64,000 nucleotides of DNA from Rhipicephalus microplus (GCF_043290135.1 NC_134700.1:76066000-76129999), one strand, 5' to 3'. Shown: positions 1-12,500, counted from the first letter of the stretch. Program-made: numbers and translations. Notes: generated from the letters alone by a model not told the origin.

Positions 1-209
1 TTATGGCAATGACAAATGATGTCTGCTAAGGAGACATAAAATGCTTTAAAAATGATACGTATATGAAAATAAAAACGTGGCGTGGAGCACCAGTGCCTCG
101 GCAGAGCCCTTAAAACAAGAGCATGGAGGCCTGGGCTCATTGAAAACTGTTATCACAGCGGCACCTTCTAGACAGAGGATGCGCTATGAACTTGTTGGGC
201 TAAAAACAT

Positions 210-3200
210 TCAATACTGCATCTTTTAGAAAGCCAAGGACTGATTTTGCGTCGCAAAGCGGCTCTTCACCGAGAAACATAGTTGGATGTAGAGGAAGATG
301 ATATTGATATGCTAAAGGAAAATATTTCTTTCTTTCTCTTTCAGCTTCCGGACACTCCAGGAGGATTTGGAGGACGGTTAGCCTCTCGCTACATCTACCT
401 CAAGTAGGAGGTTCATCCCCAGTCAGCAGAAAGCCATGGGTACCATAAGTGTGTCCTATTCTGAGGCGACAGAATAGGACATCATTTCGCCGTGTTCTCG
501 TAGCAGAGGGCCAGTAACCTAACTGCGGCTTAATCAAGTGAAGCTTATTATTTCTGTGTCCCCCAAGCATTGCCAGTGGCTTCGCAGTTTCTTACGCAGG
601 AAGGGTTTTAGGTCTGTTGCAGGGCCAGTAGCGGTAGGGTTAATAGCGCGCAATATAATTGACGCGGCCATTTGGTCAGCTAACACATTGTCATCGATAC
701 TTCTATGGCCAGGTACCCAGCAAATAGTAACATGCTGGTTGGACATATACACAGCACACAGGACGGAATACAACTCCATTGCTACCGGATTTCTGAATCT
801 AAAAAGTGACCTCAATGCATTTACGATGCTTAATGAGTCTGTATATATAATGGATTTTTGTATGTTTGATTGGCGTGTATGCTTCACAGCCGACAATAGT
901 ACATAACCTTCAGCCGTAAATATACTTGTTTCCGGGTGCAGTTCACCAGATTCCGAGAAGGATGGTCCGATGGCTGCATAAGCCACCCCTGCATGCAACT
1001 TAGAAGCGTCGGTATAAACCTCTACGCATGAGTAGTTGGACTGGAGTTGTCGGAAATGCATTTTAATATGTGCTTCTGGTGCATGTTTAGCGATCTCGAC
1101 AAATGAGGTGTCACAGTGTAAAATCTGCCAATGCCACGGCGGTAAAAGTTTTGCTGTGGGCGTAGGACAAAGTTCTAGCAGTGCAACACCCATTTCCTCG
1201 CCTAAGTTTCTCACACGCAAAGAGAACGCCTTTCTCGCTGCGGGTCGTATATGGAAGAGGGTGGCAGCAGTTATATCGTTTATAGCTGAATAAGAAGGAT
1301 GCTTTATGTTTGCGCGTAGCTTTATAAAATAAGTGAAACTGCTCTAGAATCGCTGCAGGTGAAGTTACCACTTATTCGACTCTACATAGAGACTCTCAAT
1401 CGGACTTGTTCTGAAAGCACGGGTTGCAAGTTGGATACCCGGATGGTGAATGGGGTCTAGGATTTTCAGAGCACTTGGCGTTGCGGAATGATAAATTATA
1501 GAGGCATAATCAAGGCGCGACCAGACAAGGCTTTTGTATGTACAAGTTCAAGAGACACTTCCGATCACTACCCCATGTTGTACGTGATAGGAACTTTAAG
1601 AGGTTTATCGCTTTGAGACATTTCATTTTTACATATTTATTATGAGCAATAAACGTGAGCTTAGAATCTAAAGTGGTTTCCAGGAATTCATGCTCACTGC
1701 TCACAGAGAGTTGGTCTCCATTGATCACAATATTTGGTAGTGGCATTACGCCTCGTTTGTTGGAGAAAAGTACGCAAGTACCTTTCTGGGTGTTTATTTT
1801 AAAACCATTCTCCTCCGCCCATTTAGAGAATTTATTCATTCCGAGCTGCACTTGTCGTTCGCAGATAGATATATTGCATGATTTCAAACTTATCTGCACA
1901 TCATCAACATACACGGAGTAAAACATCGCGCTTGGAATTACTGATTGCAGGGAGTTCACTTTCACAAGGAAGAGTGTGCAACTAAGCACGCCCCCTTGCG
2001 GAACACCAGTCTCTCGGGTAAATGATCTAGAGAGAGCATTTCCCACTTTTACGTGAAAGGTTCGATTAGACAGATAGCTTTCGATTGTGTTTAACATGTT
2101 CCCATGGATGACCATGGCGGCAAGATCGCGTAGAATCCCGAATCGCCATGTGGTATCGTACGCTTTCTCCGGATCTAAGAATACCGAAAGTACAGACTGC
2201 CTATGAATAAATGCATCTCTGATGTATGTCTCTATGTGAACAAGGTGGTCTATTGTCGACCTCCCCTCTATGAAACCACACTGAAGGGGGTCTGGTATAC
2301 TGTTACTTTCTAGAAAGTGGTTTAAGCGCCGGTTTAACATTTTCTCTTATAGTTTGCATAGACAGCTTGTTAACGCTATTGGCCTGTAGCTGGCGGCCAA
2401 GGGCAGGTCTTTGCCTTGTTTAAGTACCGGGATGACTATCGCTTTTTTCCATGACAATTAAATATATCCAGCATCCCGCATAGTATTTAAGAGGGTTAGG
2501 GATGTTTTTAGTGCTCCGGGGTGAAGGTACTTGATCATTTCGTACAATATACGATCGCCACCTGGCGCCGAGTTGTTGCAGTACGCAAGAGATGCCTTGA
2601 GTTCAGCTAATAAAACTGGGCAGTTGTAAGTCTTCCTGGATGGACGTTTACATTTAAGAGGTTGCCGCTCTTCGCGTTCCTTGAATGTTAAAACGTTTCT
2701 GTATAGTGTGATGCACTAGAAACATATTCAAAGTGTTTGCCTAGGCAGTGCGCCTTCTCCTCCAGGCTCTCCCCTCGGCTACTTACATAGAGTAGGGGGT
2801 GTGACTCCCGACCCAATAACTTGTTTACCCTATTCCAAATCTTCGTTTTGTCGGTGTAAGAATTTATACCACAGATGTACCTATCCCAACTTTCTTTCTT
2901 TGCAAGACGACGCGTTTTTCTGCCTTGGGACTTTACCTGTTTGAAATTGACGAGGTTTTCAGCCATTGGGTAATTTCAGAGTAGTCCCCAAGCTTTATTT
3001 TGTCTATTGCTCGCTTTCCGACAATCGTCGTTCCACTATGGGATGCGACTCTTATTATTCATTCCGTTAGTTTCCTTAATACATTTCACTGCGATGTAAA
3101 TAATAAAACCTGTTAGGTATGCTACAGCATCGTCTATATTAAAATCAGCAATGTCATCTCCGTCTAAAAATGTAATTTCTCGGAACAGTTCCCAGTTTTC

Positions 3201-3902
3201 CGACTTTGTGTTCCAACGAGGAAAGTCGGGCGAGCATGTATCTTCTTTTGTCATCTTCAACATAATCGGGAAGTGGTCACTCCCAAAGGAGTTCTTGAGA
3301 ACGAACCACTCCAGATATAGAAATAATGTACTCGAGACAATCCTCAGGTCTATAGAAGAGTATGTGTTGTGTGTAGTGGTATAATATGTTGGTTCTTTTT
3401 TGTTCAGTTGGCATGCACCTGACTAAAACAGAAAGTGTTCTGTTGGGCGTCCTGACGTATCTAAACGGGAGTCACCCCGTAGGGGATTTTGTGCATTTAG
3501 ATCATCAACGACAACAAATAGTGGAGGAAGTTCATCAATGAAGCTTTGAATTTGTGTCTTCGAAAGTTGATAGCAAGGAGGAATGTAAATAGAGGTAATT
3601 GTTAGCAGCTTCCCGAACAGCACTGCTCGGACAGCAACTGCCTCAAGAGAAGTTCGGAGGTTTAATTGCTCACAGACAACACCTTTATCAACTATTATAG
3701 CGACACCGCCTGACGAAGCGGTAGCGTCGTCACTGTCTTTGCGGAAGATGGCATATTGCTTTAGAAAGTTTGTTTGTCTGGACTTGATATGTGTTTCCTG
3801 TACACACAGCACATTTGAAGTATGTTTATTAAGGAGTTCTCTATTATCATCGAGGTTATGGAGAAGTCCTCTCACATTCCACTGTAATATCTGGGTGTCC
3901 AT
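210..3902 (-). pseudogene. E1 ORF2 remnant: endonuclease, reverse transcriptase, RNase H
   Basis: Fragments in shifting frames cover the full domain set. The endonuclease piece (3423-3902) starts MDTQILQWNVRGL and keeps the QETH and DDLNAQN-type motifs. A linker follows (3036-3263, 2688-2966). The RT piece (1510-2340) holds VFLDPEKAYDTTW, GVPQGGVLSC and the catalytic YVDD. The RNase H piece (534-1220) has VYTDASK, IYTDSLS and CWVPGHRSIDDN. A zinc-like tail ending near LHPTMF lies around 250-300. At least five breaks separate these pieces. The role in living copies is nicking and target-primed reverse transcription. RNase H puts it in the I group rather than Jockey or CR1. Confidence 0.85.
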
Positions 3903-3941
3903 TTCAGATGCGTTTTGTGCTGTGTGCTCAAGGATAGAAAA

Positions 3942-5195
3942 TTAGTTCACGGATCCTTTCCAGGGGCCGTGACACGAGATTTTTCTTTTTTCGGATCGGT
4001 CTACAGAGTCGCGCCGATCCTTAGGCGCTGGCTGCGCCCTCACGCTCGGTGTTGTGTCCATTGCCTCTTGCGAGGCGCTGGATTCGCGCTCTTGCGAGCG
4101 CTGCGTTTGTTTTGAGGGCCTCGCCTCAAAAGACGAGACCTTCGCGGCCCCAAGTCCGGAGGTTGGTGGGTCTTTCTTGGATGGCGGAGCAGCACTTGCT
4201 GCAACCGCCGAGGGGGTGGATGGCGTCACCACTGGCTCACTATGCGTGTGCCAGACAGGCGCCGGGGGCCGTCATGGCGCTGCCCCCTGACGCGCCACTT
4301 CGGCAAAGCTAGTTTCTGGTAGGCAGGACACCTGCCTTCGTGCCTTACTAAATGAAATGTTTTGTTTTACTTTAATTGTGATAATTTCCTTTTCTTTTTT
4401 CCAGCATGGGCATGACCGTGAGTATGCAGCATGCTCCTCATTACAGTTCACACAGTGAGGAGAGTTTTCACAGGCATCAGATGTGTGGTCTTCAGCACTG
4501 CATTTTGCGCAAGTTAGGCGGCCTCGGCAGTTCTGCGAACTGTGCCCGAACCGCTGGCATTTGAAACATCGTAGAGGGTTTGGAATATAAGGCCTCACTC
4601 GAAGCTTGATGTACCCAGCCTCAACGGAGTCGGGCAGCACACTTTTAAGTAAACGTAAGTATTAGGTGCCTAGTCTGGACTTCTTTGCCATCACGTCTCA
4701 TCCTAATTCGCTTCACGTTGATGACATTCTGTTCGCTAAAGCCCTCCAGGAGTTCAGCCTCCGTAAGCCCTAACGGGTCATTATCTGAAACAACGCCACG
4801 GGTGGTGTTCATGGTTCGGTGTGGGGTTACTATTAATTTGGTATCTCCGAATTTCACTAGATCAGGCAGTCTCTCATAATGTTTCTGGTCGCGCAGCTCC
4901 AACAGGAGATCACCACTTGTCATTCTCGATGCTTTATACCATGGGCCGAATATTTCCGTCAAAGACTTTCAAACTAGAAAAGGTGAAAGCGTTCGCACTG
5001 TTTGCTGGGTGTGTCAGCGTGGATAACGTGGAATCGGGGAAAAATACTTTCTGGTGACCAAAAAACTGGAAGACTTCATCGGTGCGCCCTCTTTATTGAG
5101 GGCGAGCAGAGAGGGGGGGAAGAAACTAGCCATATGTAAATGTTTATTTTCGGCAGCGGCGCCAGCCACCCACCATGGAGTCCTACAAAGGGACG
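3942..5195 (-). pseudogene. E1 ORF1 remnant (Gag-like, zinc knuckles)
   Basis: Three minus-strand pieces make up the nucleic-acid-binding ORF1. The N-terminal part (4645-4962) has FGPWYKASRMTSGDLLLELRD followed by TPHRTMNTTRGVVSDND. The central part (4272-4640) has three CCHC-type knuckles (CFKCQRFGHSSQNC, then CAKC and CVNC). The Pro/Ala/Ser-rich C-terminus (3942-4232) ends with GPWKGSVN. The reading frame is broken near 4640 and 4250. The N-terminal end near 5195 (LQRPFVGLHGGW-like) is set by comparison with E4. The product would coat the element RNA in a cytoplasmic particle. Confidence 0.8.
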
Positions 5196-5199
5196 CTGC

Positions 5200-5657
5200 A
5201 GGGTCTGTAAGTACAGGTCCTGCAGACGCCAGCTGTACGCCACCACTATAACCGAAAATGGTGTATCCAAGGTTGGATAGCCAGACAGGGTTAGCCCTTG
5301 CCGCCAGGAAATACGGAAGTTAATGAAAGTGAGTAGAGGACAGGAAAGATTTAAAGTAAGAGAAAAGACGATGTGAGGTAAAGGCAGGAAAAGGCGACTG
5401 CAGATTTCCTCCGGGCGGGTCAATTCGGGGGTGCCGTCTACGTGAATCCGGGGCCAAAGGGGTGTGTTGCCGGCGCTGGGGGGCCTTACAGGTCCAATCA
5501 CCCAACATTGGCTCAATCACCAGGATCCCCTTTTCCACGGACACGGCAAAACCACGCACGGCTAGGCATGGGAGGGGGTCGCAACCCCCCGTTAGCTCGG
5601 GTCCATGGTGTCGCTACACCCCAAACGCCTGCTTGCGCAGACGCCTTGGCGGGAGTG
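5200..5657 (-). promoter_or_regulatory. E1 5' UTR, presumed internal promoter region
   Basis: GC-rich segment repeated at 6895-7238, 7239-7583, about 14700-15084 and 33540-33934. It always lies upstream of an I-type ORF1 or at a 5' end. Shared words include the minus-strand equivalents of cacgcacggctagg and cagacgcc. I-type elements are transcribed from a promoter inside the 5' UTR, so this is where E1's would be; no core motif was proven. ORFs here are chance. Confidence 0.6.
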
Positions 5658-5814
5658 ATGGTGATGCTGCGATCATTAGTGGACACCTTTCGCGTGTTGT
5701 TAAGCAACGTGAATACACCATCAGCCAAAATTGCCCTTCAAGTACTGGACGCGCTGAGTCCAGTGCCAGCAGCCCTAGTGTAAACCATGGCTAACCCACC
5801 ACTGTCTTTCAGGG
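5658..5814. other. Unassigned spacer between E1 and E2
   Basis: About 157 bp with no gene I recognise. Its left edge (gtgatggtgatgctgcgatc) reads on the minus strand as an ATC-rich simple tail, like the 3' tails of the I-type elements. E1 may therefore have inserted at the tail of an older copy; this is inference. Confidence 0.4.
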
Positions 5815-7238
5815 ATGAGGTGTGTGTACGAAGAGCGAGTGGCTGTTCAGGCGGGAAGTTTGACTCTAAGTAACAGGGCCGTCACCAGGCCCCGTTATCT
5901 GTTTTTTTTTGTTTTCCTGGGGCGTTCCAAGGAACCACGCCACTCCCTCGGCACCAAGGGTACCGACGTATTCATTGCCTCCTCGGAGGCACTGGATGCC
6001 CGCACGTGCGTGCCGGTTGTTCAAAGTTTAGGCCTCGCCTGATGAGGGGAGGCCTTGAGACTCAAGACCCTATGTCTCTGATCTCTGTTCGCAAGCAGGT
6101 GGAGTAGACTGAACTACTGCCGCCTTGGCGGCAGGCGCCACAGCCAACGGCTCGCTCTGCGCAGGACGAAGCAGTGGCGAGGGCTGGTGCGACGCTACCA
6201 CCGGACGTGCCGCATCAGCATACGATTTTGGGCCAAAGAATGGCGAGATCCTTCTTCTTGCTCCTTTAAATGAGATGTTTTCCTTCGTTTTCAGCGTGAT
6301 GATCTCTTTCTTCCAGAATAGACATGACCGTGAGTATGAGGCATGATTTCCATCACAGTAGACGCAGTGTGCCGGTTCTGTGCAGGTAACGGAGGTGTGA
6401 ACCGAAACTCCACATTGTGCACAAGTTTGTCGCCCACGACAGCTTTGCGAGCCGTGGCCATATCTCTGACATTGAAAGCATCGTCGGGGGTTAGATATGT
6501 ATGGTCTAACACGAAGCTTTGTGTACCCAGTTGTGAGTGTTTCAGGAAGAATGCTAGAACCAAAGGTAACGATTATATGTTTTGTTGGAATCTTTTTGCC
6601 ACTCGATTCCTCTTGATTCTCTGTACAATATTTACATTTTCTTCTTTCAAGCCACAAGAAGTTCGGCATCTGTCAAGTCAACTAGATCATTTTCTGATAC
6701 GACTCTTTGGACCATGTTCATCGAACGATGTGCTGAAACAGTGATGGGGACATCACCAAAAGTTTTCAAACTGGATAGTTTATCGTATTCTTCCTTGTGC
6801 CGAACTTCCATGAGGAGATCACCACCACTGACCGTTTTTGTAGCTTTGTACCCTGCTCCAAGTCTATTAGGCACCTCCCAAGGTGGGGTGAACAAACAAG
6901 GTTAACCCTTGCCGCCAGGAAGAAGCGGAAGTAAGCAGAAGAGAGAAGTCGACAGGACAGACTAAAAGTGACAGATAAAGACAAAGTCGTAGGAGAGAGA
7001 TAGGAAAAGGCGACTGCCGAATCCCCCTGAGTCCGTCAGCCCAGAGGTGCCGCCTGCATGCAGCCGGGGCCAAGTGTGTTGCCTCTGCTGGTCTTAAAGG
7101 TCCAATCACCCGGCGTCGGCTAAACCCCCAGGATCCCCTTTTCCCCAGACACGGCAATGCCACGCACGGCTAGGCGTGGAAGGCAGTCGAACCCCCCACC
7201 CTACCCCATTAGCTCGGGTCCGTGGTGTCTGCGGGCCA
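5815..7238 (-). mobile_element. I-type LINE fragment E2 (5' UTR plus ORF1 only)
   Basis: Contains a 5' UTR (about 6895-7238) and a degraded ORF1 (5865-6895). It stops at the ORF1/ORF2 boundary with no ORF2. The 5' UTR joins the ORF1 middle directly, so the first part of ORF1 is deleted. Same orientation as E1 and E3. The missing ORF2 points to deletion or recombination, since ordinary LINE truncation removes the 5' end. Confidence 0.75.
5865..6895 (-). pseudogene. E2 ORF1 remnant (zinc-knuckle Gag-like protein)
   Basis: Two overlapping pieces in different frames. The piece at 6647-6895 has RLGAGYKATKTVSGGDLLMEV and VSAHRSMNMVQRVVSEND. The piece at 6070-6669 has CFQCQRYGHGSQSC, CAQCGVSVHTSVTC and CVYCDGNHASYSRSC zinc knuckles. 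A Pro/Ala-rich C-terminus follows. The C-terminal end near 5865 matches the ITGPGDGPVT-type end of E4 ORF1. The frameshift between the pieces and the missing N-terminus make it nonfunctional. Confidence 0.75.
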
Positions 7239-7583
7239 GTGACCAGAAGATATACGAAGACAGGACAGCTATGAAAGATACAGAAAAGAAAAGGGGGAAA
7301 GATGGGGTACCAAAACGCGACAACCAATTTCTCCTGGGTTGATCAATCCATGGCTGCAATCCACGAGAAGGGGCCAAAAGGTCGTGTTGCCTCCACCAGG
7401 GCCTTCGAAGTATAATCACCTGGCATTCGCTTAACCTTCAGGATCACTTTTTTCCTGGAAACGGCAAATCAACGCACGGCTAAGTGTAGAAAAAAGCTGC
7501 ACCCCCCCCCCCACACTAGCTCGGGTCCGTGGCATCGCCCCACGCCAAACGCCTGCTTATGCAGACGTCCTGCATGAGACGCA
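7239..7583 (-). repeat. Extra I-type 5' UTR unit in tandem with that of E2
   Basis: A second, more diverged copy of the I-type 5' UTR lies directly upstream of E2. It ends at the usual 5'-terminal block (cgcctgcttatgcagacgtc near 7546-7565). No ORF1 follows it on its own. It is either a leftover of another copy or a tandem promoter unit. Confidence 0.6.
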
Positions 7584-8190
7584 GTGAGGTGGTTTTGTAA
7601 AATTATTAGAGAGGCGTCCTTGGGTTCTACATCTTACGAAAGTTTCTTGATCTCGGTCGCTTTCGGGGCCGCGGCATAATCCCTCACATTTGTAGCATCG
7701 TCTATAGGGTTGTAAATGCATGGGTGGACGGCGAGCTTGATGTAACCTGTTTCTATACCTGGAAGCAGTACGCCGGCTGGTAATGTTAACATGAGGTGCT
7801 TGGTAGGTAATTTTTTGTTGTTGTCCCGTCAGATTGCCATTCTGAGCTTTCCACTCTTCTAGTTCTTGTTTGGTCAGCTCAAAAAAGTGTGCTTCTCAGA
7901 CGACTCCACGTGAGATATTCATCGAGCTGTGAGTAGAAACTAATAGTGGTACATATGTTGCTAAATGTTGTTAATTGCCAAGTTTCTTAGAGTGCTTGAT
8001 GCTGTTCCGGTAGCTCAAGCAGGAGATCACCGCTTGCCATCTTAGGTACCTTGTAACATGGTCCAAAGATTTCGGTCAGTGACATTGACACAACAAATGG
8101 GGAAATTGATGTGGCTTGTTTGTCTAGGGTTTCACGGTGAATACAGTGGAATTTTGGGAAAAATAGTTCGGGCCGGTTGAAACATTTATT
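7584..8190 (-). pseudogene. I-type LINE E3, ORF1 fragment
   Basis: The stretch at 7987-8193 encodes SPFVVSMSLTEIFGPCYKVPKMASGDLLLEL, the conserved N-terminal region of I-type ORF1. Around 7640-7780 there are decayed matches to the zinc-knuckle and YTRPHI-type region. The copy is riddled with frameshifts. Its upstream end is cut by a CR1-like LINE and Gypsy-1; the matching 5' UTR reappears at 14594-15084, so one element seems to have been split. Confidence 0.6.
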
Positions 8191-9349
8191 CATTTATTTA
8201 TTTATTTATTTACTTATTTTATTACCTCAAGGGCCTCTGCAGTGGAGGCATTAAATGAGGTGTGGTACAAAAGATATTTTTGGTGTGAGCATACAAAGGT
8301 GACATGATTTCCATGATATAAAAAAATGCAAGAACGTCGGGTCAAGAAGTTGTACATAAGTGTAAAATTCAGCAGACACAGGGAAATAGTATTCATACGC
8401 AATGTATGAGCTGGAAAATAGCAATCATAAATTCGAGGAGCATCAAACAAAGAAACGGTACCAACATGTCACACAATCCCGGGCGCTGTAAGCGACGAAT
8501 TGAACTGGTCAAGGTTTCTTAATTGGACCACGTTATCTGGAAAATGGTTCCATTCTTTTGTAGTCTGTATAAAAAATGACTTCGCAAATGAGTTAGTGCG
8601 GGGGCGAGGGTATGTTACTTATAATTCATTTTTGCTGTGGCTTGATTCATGTGGTTTCGGCGCCATGTAAGTGTTGGGTGATAAATAATGATAAAACCGG
8701 TGGAATAATGCCAGTCTCGAAAGCTTCCGGCGGTCGCTGAGAGTAGGAAGTGCTAGGCGTGATTTCAGGTCTGTAACACTATTAAATGATTAGTAGTCCG
8801 AGAAAGTGAATCTAACGGCGCGGTTTTGAACTGCTTCAATGCTATCAATTATGTACTTCTGATGCGGATTCCATACGGCAGATACACACTCTAATTTTGG
8901 GCGGATTAAGGTTTTATAGGCCAGTAGTTCTAAGTGAAAAGGTAGCAAATTTCATTGTATGCTGCAGATACCCAAGAGACCTAGTAGCGCAGGCGATTAC
9001 CTTGTTTATGTTGACAGTCTAAGAGAGATCGTTCGCGATATGAACACCTAAGTACTTATAAAACTCTGCGTATTGTAAAGACGATACTGATAGAGGGTAA
9101 TTAAAGGATAGCGGACTCGCGCGTCGTGGAAAAGATATTAATTTGCAGTTGGAAACGTTTAATGACATTTGCCCACTTTTACACCAGGATTCCATAGTAG
9201 TTAAATTGGATTGCAACCTAAGTTGGTCTTCGTTACAAGTAATTTTGGCACACAATCATCTGCAAAGAGACGTATGTTGCTAGTACTTCGGTTCCTACCC
9301 TTTTATGAGGGAGACCATCAAGTAGCCTTGTAAATTAGGGTGTTCCCAG
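8191..9349 (-). mobile_element. 5'-truncated CR1/L2-like LINE tail
   Basis: On the minus strand the C-terminal part of an RT is visible. It begins with an FADDC-type catalytic motif near 9256-9270, then ESWCKSGQMSLNVSNCKLISF and FYKYLGVHIANDLS (9019-9255). Further fragments end with an EWNHFPDNV-like motif near 8510-8570. No RNase H follows, as expected for CR1/L2 types. The 3' UTR (about 8215-8490) ends in an (aaat)n tail (attt on the plus strand at 8188-8212). Frames shift often, so it is inactive. The clade assignment is from motif style only. Confidence 0.7.
9346..9349. repeat. Gypsy-1 target-site duplication, left
   Basis: CCAG directly before the left LTR; the same four bases follow the right LTR at 14590-14593. 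A 4-bp duplication fits Ty3/gypsy integrase. Confidence 0.8.
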
Positions 9350-9513
9350 TGTGATGACTTTTATTCGAGCCGAGAAGTCGCAACGAGGTCGCAACGGAAA
9401 GTGGGCGTACGGCCAGTCTGGCAAAGGCGGCACAAAACTCTTGCGCAAGCAGAGCACGGGCTTGTCGTTGTCTTCCGAAGGCGCATACGCGTTGGTGCGT
9501 ATGCTCCACTACA
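9350..9513 (-). repeat. Gypsy-1 3' LTR
   Basis: 164 bp, TG...CA ends. The minus strand contains an AATAAA polyadenylation signal (tttatt at 9360-9365). It contains a perfect 8-bp hairpin, gcatacgc (9483-9490) with gcgtatgc (9497-9504). Confidence 0.9.
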
Positions 9514-9535
9514 ATACCCCCGGGGTGAAGGGTAG
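9514..9535 (-). other. Gypsy-1 candidate polypurine tract
   Basis: Just inside the 3' LTR the minus strand reads CCCCGGGGGTAT before the LTR. The G-run is the most likely second-strand primer, but the tract is weak and GC-palindromic. Confidence 0.4.
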
Positions 9536-9548
9536 CCATCCTGGCGAC

Positions 9549-12500
9549 TCAGGGAGTAGGCACAATGAGGGGGTCGTAGTAGGGCTTGAGACGGTCGACG
9601 TGTACGGTCTCGTGTCCTCGACGGCGCAAATCTGGTGATTGTGTTAACGGCTCGATGATGTAATTCACCGGGGAGGTCGCGTCAATGACACGGTACGGAC
9701 CATGGTACCGGGCCAGAAGTTTAGAAGACAGGCCAGGAACGTGCGGGGGCACCCAAAGCCACACAAGGGAGCCAGTACGAAATGTAGGAGCTATGCGGTG
9801 AGCGTCGGCGTGTCGAGTCTTTTGTAGACCTTGAGCCTCACTTGTCAGAGACCGAGCCAACTGACGGCAGTCTTCAGCGTATCTGGCGACTTCCGAAAGC
9901 GGGGAGCACTCAGATGCATCAGGGCGGTTAGGTAGTATAGTGTCGAGTGGGTGGGAAGGTTCGCGGCCGTACAATAGAAAGAATGGGGAAAAACCGGTAG
10001 TCGCTTGCGTCACGGTGTTATAAGCGAAGGTAACAAAGGGCAATACAGCGTCCCAGTTAGTGTGGTCGGAGGAGGTGTACATCCTCAGCATGTCGCCAAG
10101 TGTGCGGTTGAACCGCTCAGTAAGACCATTTGTCTGTGGATGGTATGCGGTAGATTTACAGTGGATAATGTTGCATTCAGCGAGGATAGCTTGGATGACC
10201 TCCGACAGGAACACTCGACCCCTATCACTGAGTAATTCCCGCGGAGCACCATGGCGTAGAATGAAGCTGCGGAGAATGAAGAGTGCAACTTCGTGGGCGG
10301 TCGCTACCGGTAGAGCTGCAGTCTCAGGGTAGCGTGTCAGATGATCGACTCCGACAATAATCCACCGGTTTCCAGAGCTACTATATGGGAGGGGGCCATA
10401 GAGGTCTATACCCACGCGGTCGAATGGGCGAGCCGGGCACGGGAGCGGCTGTAACATGCCAGTTAGGTGCCGCGGAGGTGTTTTGTTCTGTTGGCAAGTG
10501 GTGCAAGACTGAACGTATTTCTGCACAAAACGATACATTCCTCGCCAGTAATAGCGTTGGCGCAGCCTTTCGTAGGTTTTCAGGACACCTGCGTGAGCAC
10601 TTTGGGGATCTGCATGGAAATTCATGCAGATGTCAGAGCGCATATGAGTTGGGACAGCAAGGAGCCACTTCCGACCACCAGGCGTGTAGTTGCGGCGGTA
10701 CAGAATGTTGTCACGTAAGGCAAAGTGGGCTGCTTGCCGGCGCAGCGCTCTCGTGGAAGGGACAGAAGACGGATCGGTAAGGTAGTCGACTAACAAGGCA
10801 AGGTATGGGTCTTTACGCTGCTCCGAAAGCATGTCAGTGCTGTCGAGTGGTGACAAGGTGGTAAAAGGGGGTGACAGAGAAGCCACATCTGGTGTTAATG
10901 GCGATCGGGAAAGTGCATCGGCGTCCGCATGCTTGCGACCGGAACGATATACGACACGGATGTCGTATTCCTGCAATCGAAGTGCCCAACGGCCCAGACG
11001 TCCGGACGGGTCTTTCAAGGAGGACAGCCAACATAGAGCGTGGTGGTCTGTGACCACGTTGAAAGGACGGCCGTAAAGGTACGGGCGAAACTTCGTAAGC
11101 GCCCAGATTATGGCCAAACACTCCTTCTCTGTCACGGAGTAATTCAATTCAGCCTTCTTAAGAGCGCGACTTGCATAAGCGACTACGTATTCGGTTTGGG
11201 TGCCTTTCCGTTGTGCCAAAACTGCGCCAAGACCAACGCCGCTTGCATCAGTGTGAACTTCTGTGGCAGCAGTGAGGTCGTAGTGGCGAAGAATAGGTGG
11301 CGAGGTCAGCAGGCGGCGCAGCTGGTGAAATGCGTCGTCACATGCAGGTGACCATGCAGATATACCTTTGCTGTTGGAAAGCAGACTAGTCAGAGGTGCA
11401 ATGATGGACGCGAAGTTGCGCACGAAGCGACGAAAGTAAGAGCAAAGACCAACGAAACTTCTTAGGGCTTTCAGTGATGTGGGCATTGGGAAGTCAGCGA
11501 CAGCTCGAAGCTTATCGGGGTCCGGAAGAACACCGTCTCTTGTGATGACGTGTCCCAAGATGGTTAGTTTTCGGGCTGCGAAGTGGCACTTCTTGGTGTT
11601 AAGTTGTAGGCCTGCAGAAGCTAGACACGTCAGAATCTCGTGGAGACGACGAAGATGTGTCGGGAAATCAGCTGAAAAGACTACGATGTCATCTAGGTAA
11701 CACAAGCAAGTTTTCCACTTGTGGGCCCGCAATATGGTATCTATCATGCGTTCAAACGTCGCAGGCGCGTTGCAGAGCCCAAATGGCATGACTTTGAACT
11801 CATACAGGCCATCCGGCGTTACAAAGGCTGTTTTAGGGCGATCACATTCAGCCATTGGCACCTGCCAATACCCAGAACGCGGATCCAAGGATGTGAAGTA
11901 CTCGGCGCCTTGTAAACAGTCAAGAGCATCGTCTATTCGTGGTAGCGGGTAGACGTCTTTCTTTGTAATCTTGTTTAAGCGGCGATGGTCCACGCAAAAT
12001 CGAACGGTGCCATCTTTTTTCTTTACGAGAACCACGGGTGACGACCAAGCGCTTTGAGAAGGCTGTATGACTCCACGTTTAAGCATGTCATCTACTTGCT
12101 CCGTAATGACGCGGCGCTCTTCGGCAGAAACGCGGTAAGGACGCTGTCGCACAGGCGAATGTGAGCCGGTGTCAATAGTATGAGTGACAGTCGTGGTGCG
12201 GCCCAAAGCAGGTTTCTGAAAGTCGAAAGAAGAGCGAAACTTGTTAAGGAGAGCAACAAGTTGGCTGCGATGCGAGGGGGAAAAGTCTGCGTCAATAGCA
12301 TTGTCGAAGGCTGGTGAGCTTGATGGCTCAGACGCCTGAGTGATTGCGGCAATCTGACATGGCGTTTCGTCGGGAAGAATAATATCATTGATATGGTCGA
12401 CAGGTTGCACATATCCTAACGTTTCACCACGAAGCAAGCCAATGGGGTAGTTGCAGTGGTTGGTAACCAGCATTACGGTTAAACCAGACGCAATCGTAAG

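Larger units (their letters stand above)
1..5657 (-). mobile_element. I-clade non-LTR retrotransposon E1, nearly full length, decayed
   Basis: Reading leftward on the minus strand the order is 5' UTR (about 5657 to 5200), ORF1 (about 5195 to 3942), ORF2 (3902 to about 210) and 3' UTR running past the window edge. The layout and peptide motifs match the better preserved copy E7 at the right end. Every coding part is broken by frameshifts or stops, so the copy is dead. The 5' end on the minus strand is the GC-rich start at about 5657, like the exact 5' end of E4 at 33934. No target duplication can be checked because the 3' end lies outside the window. Confidence 0.85.

Noticed and set aside
5076..5559. 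Minus-strand ORFs in the E1 leader as genes
   Set aside because: They fall in the GC-rich 5' UTR, are not conserved among leader copies and lack motifs.
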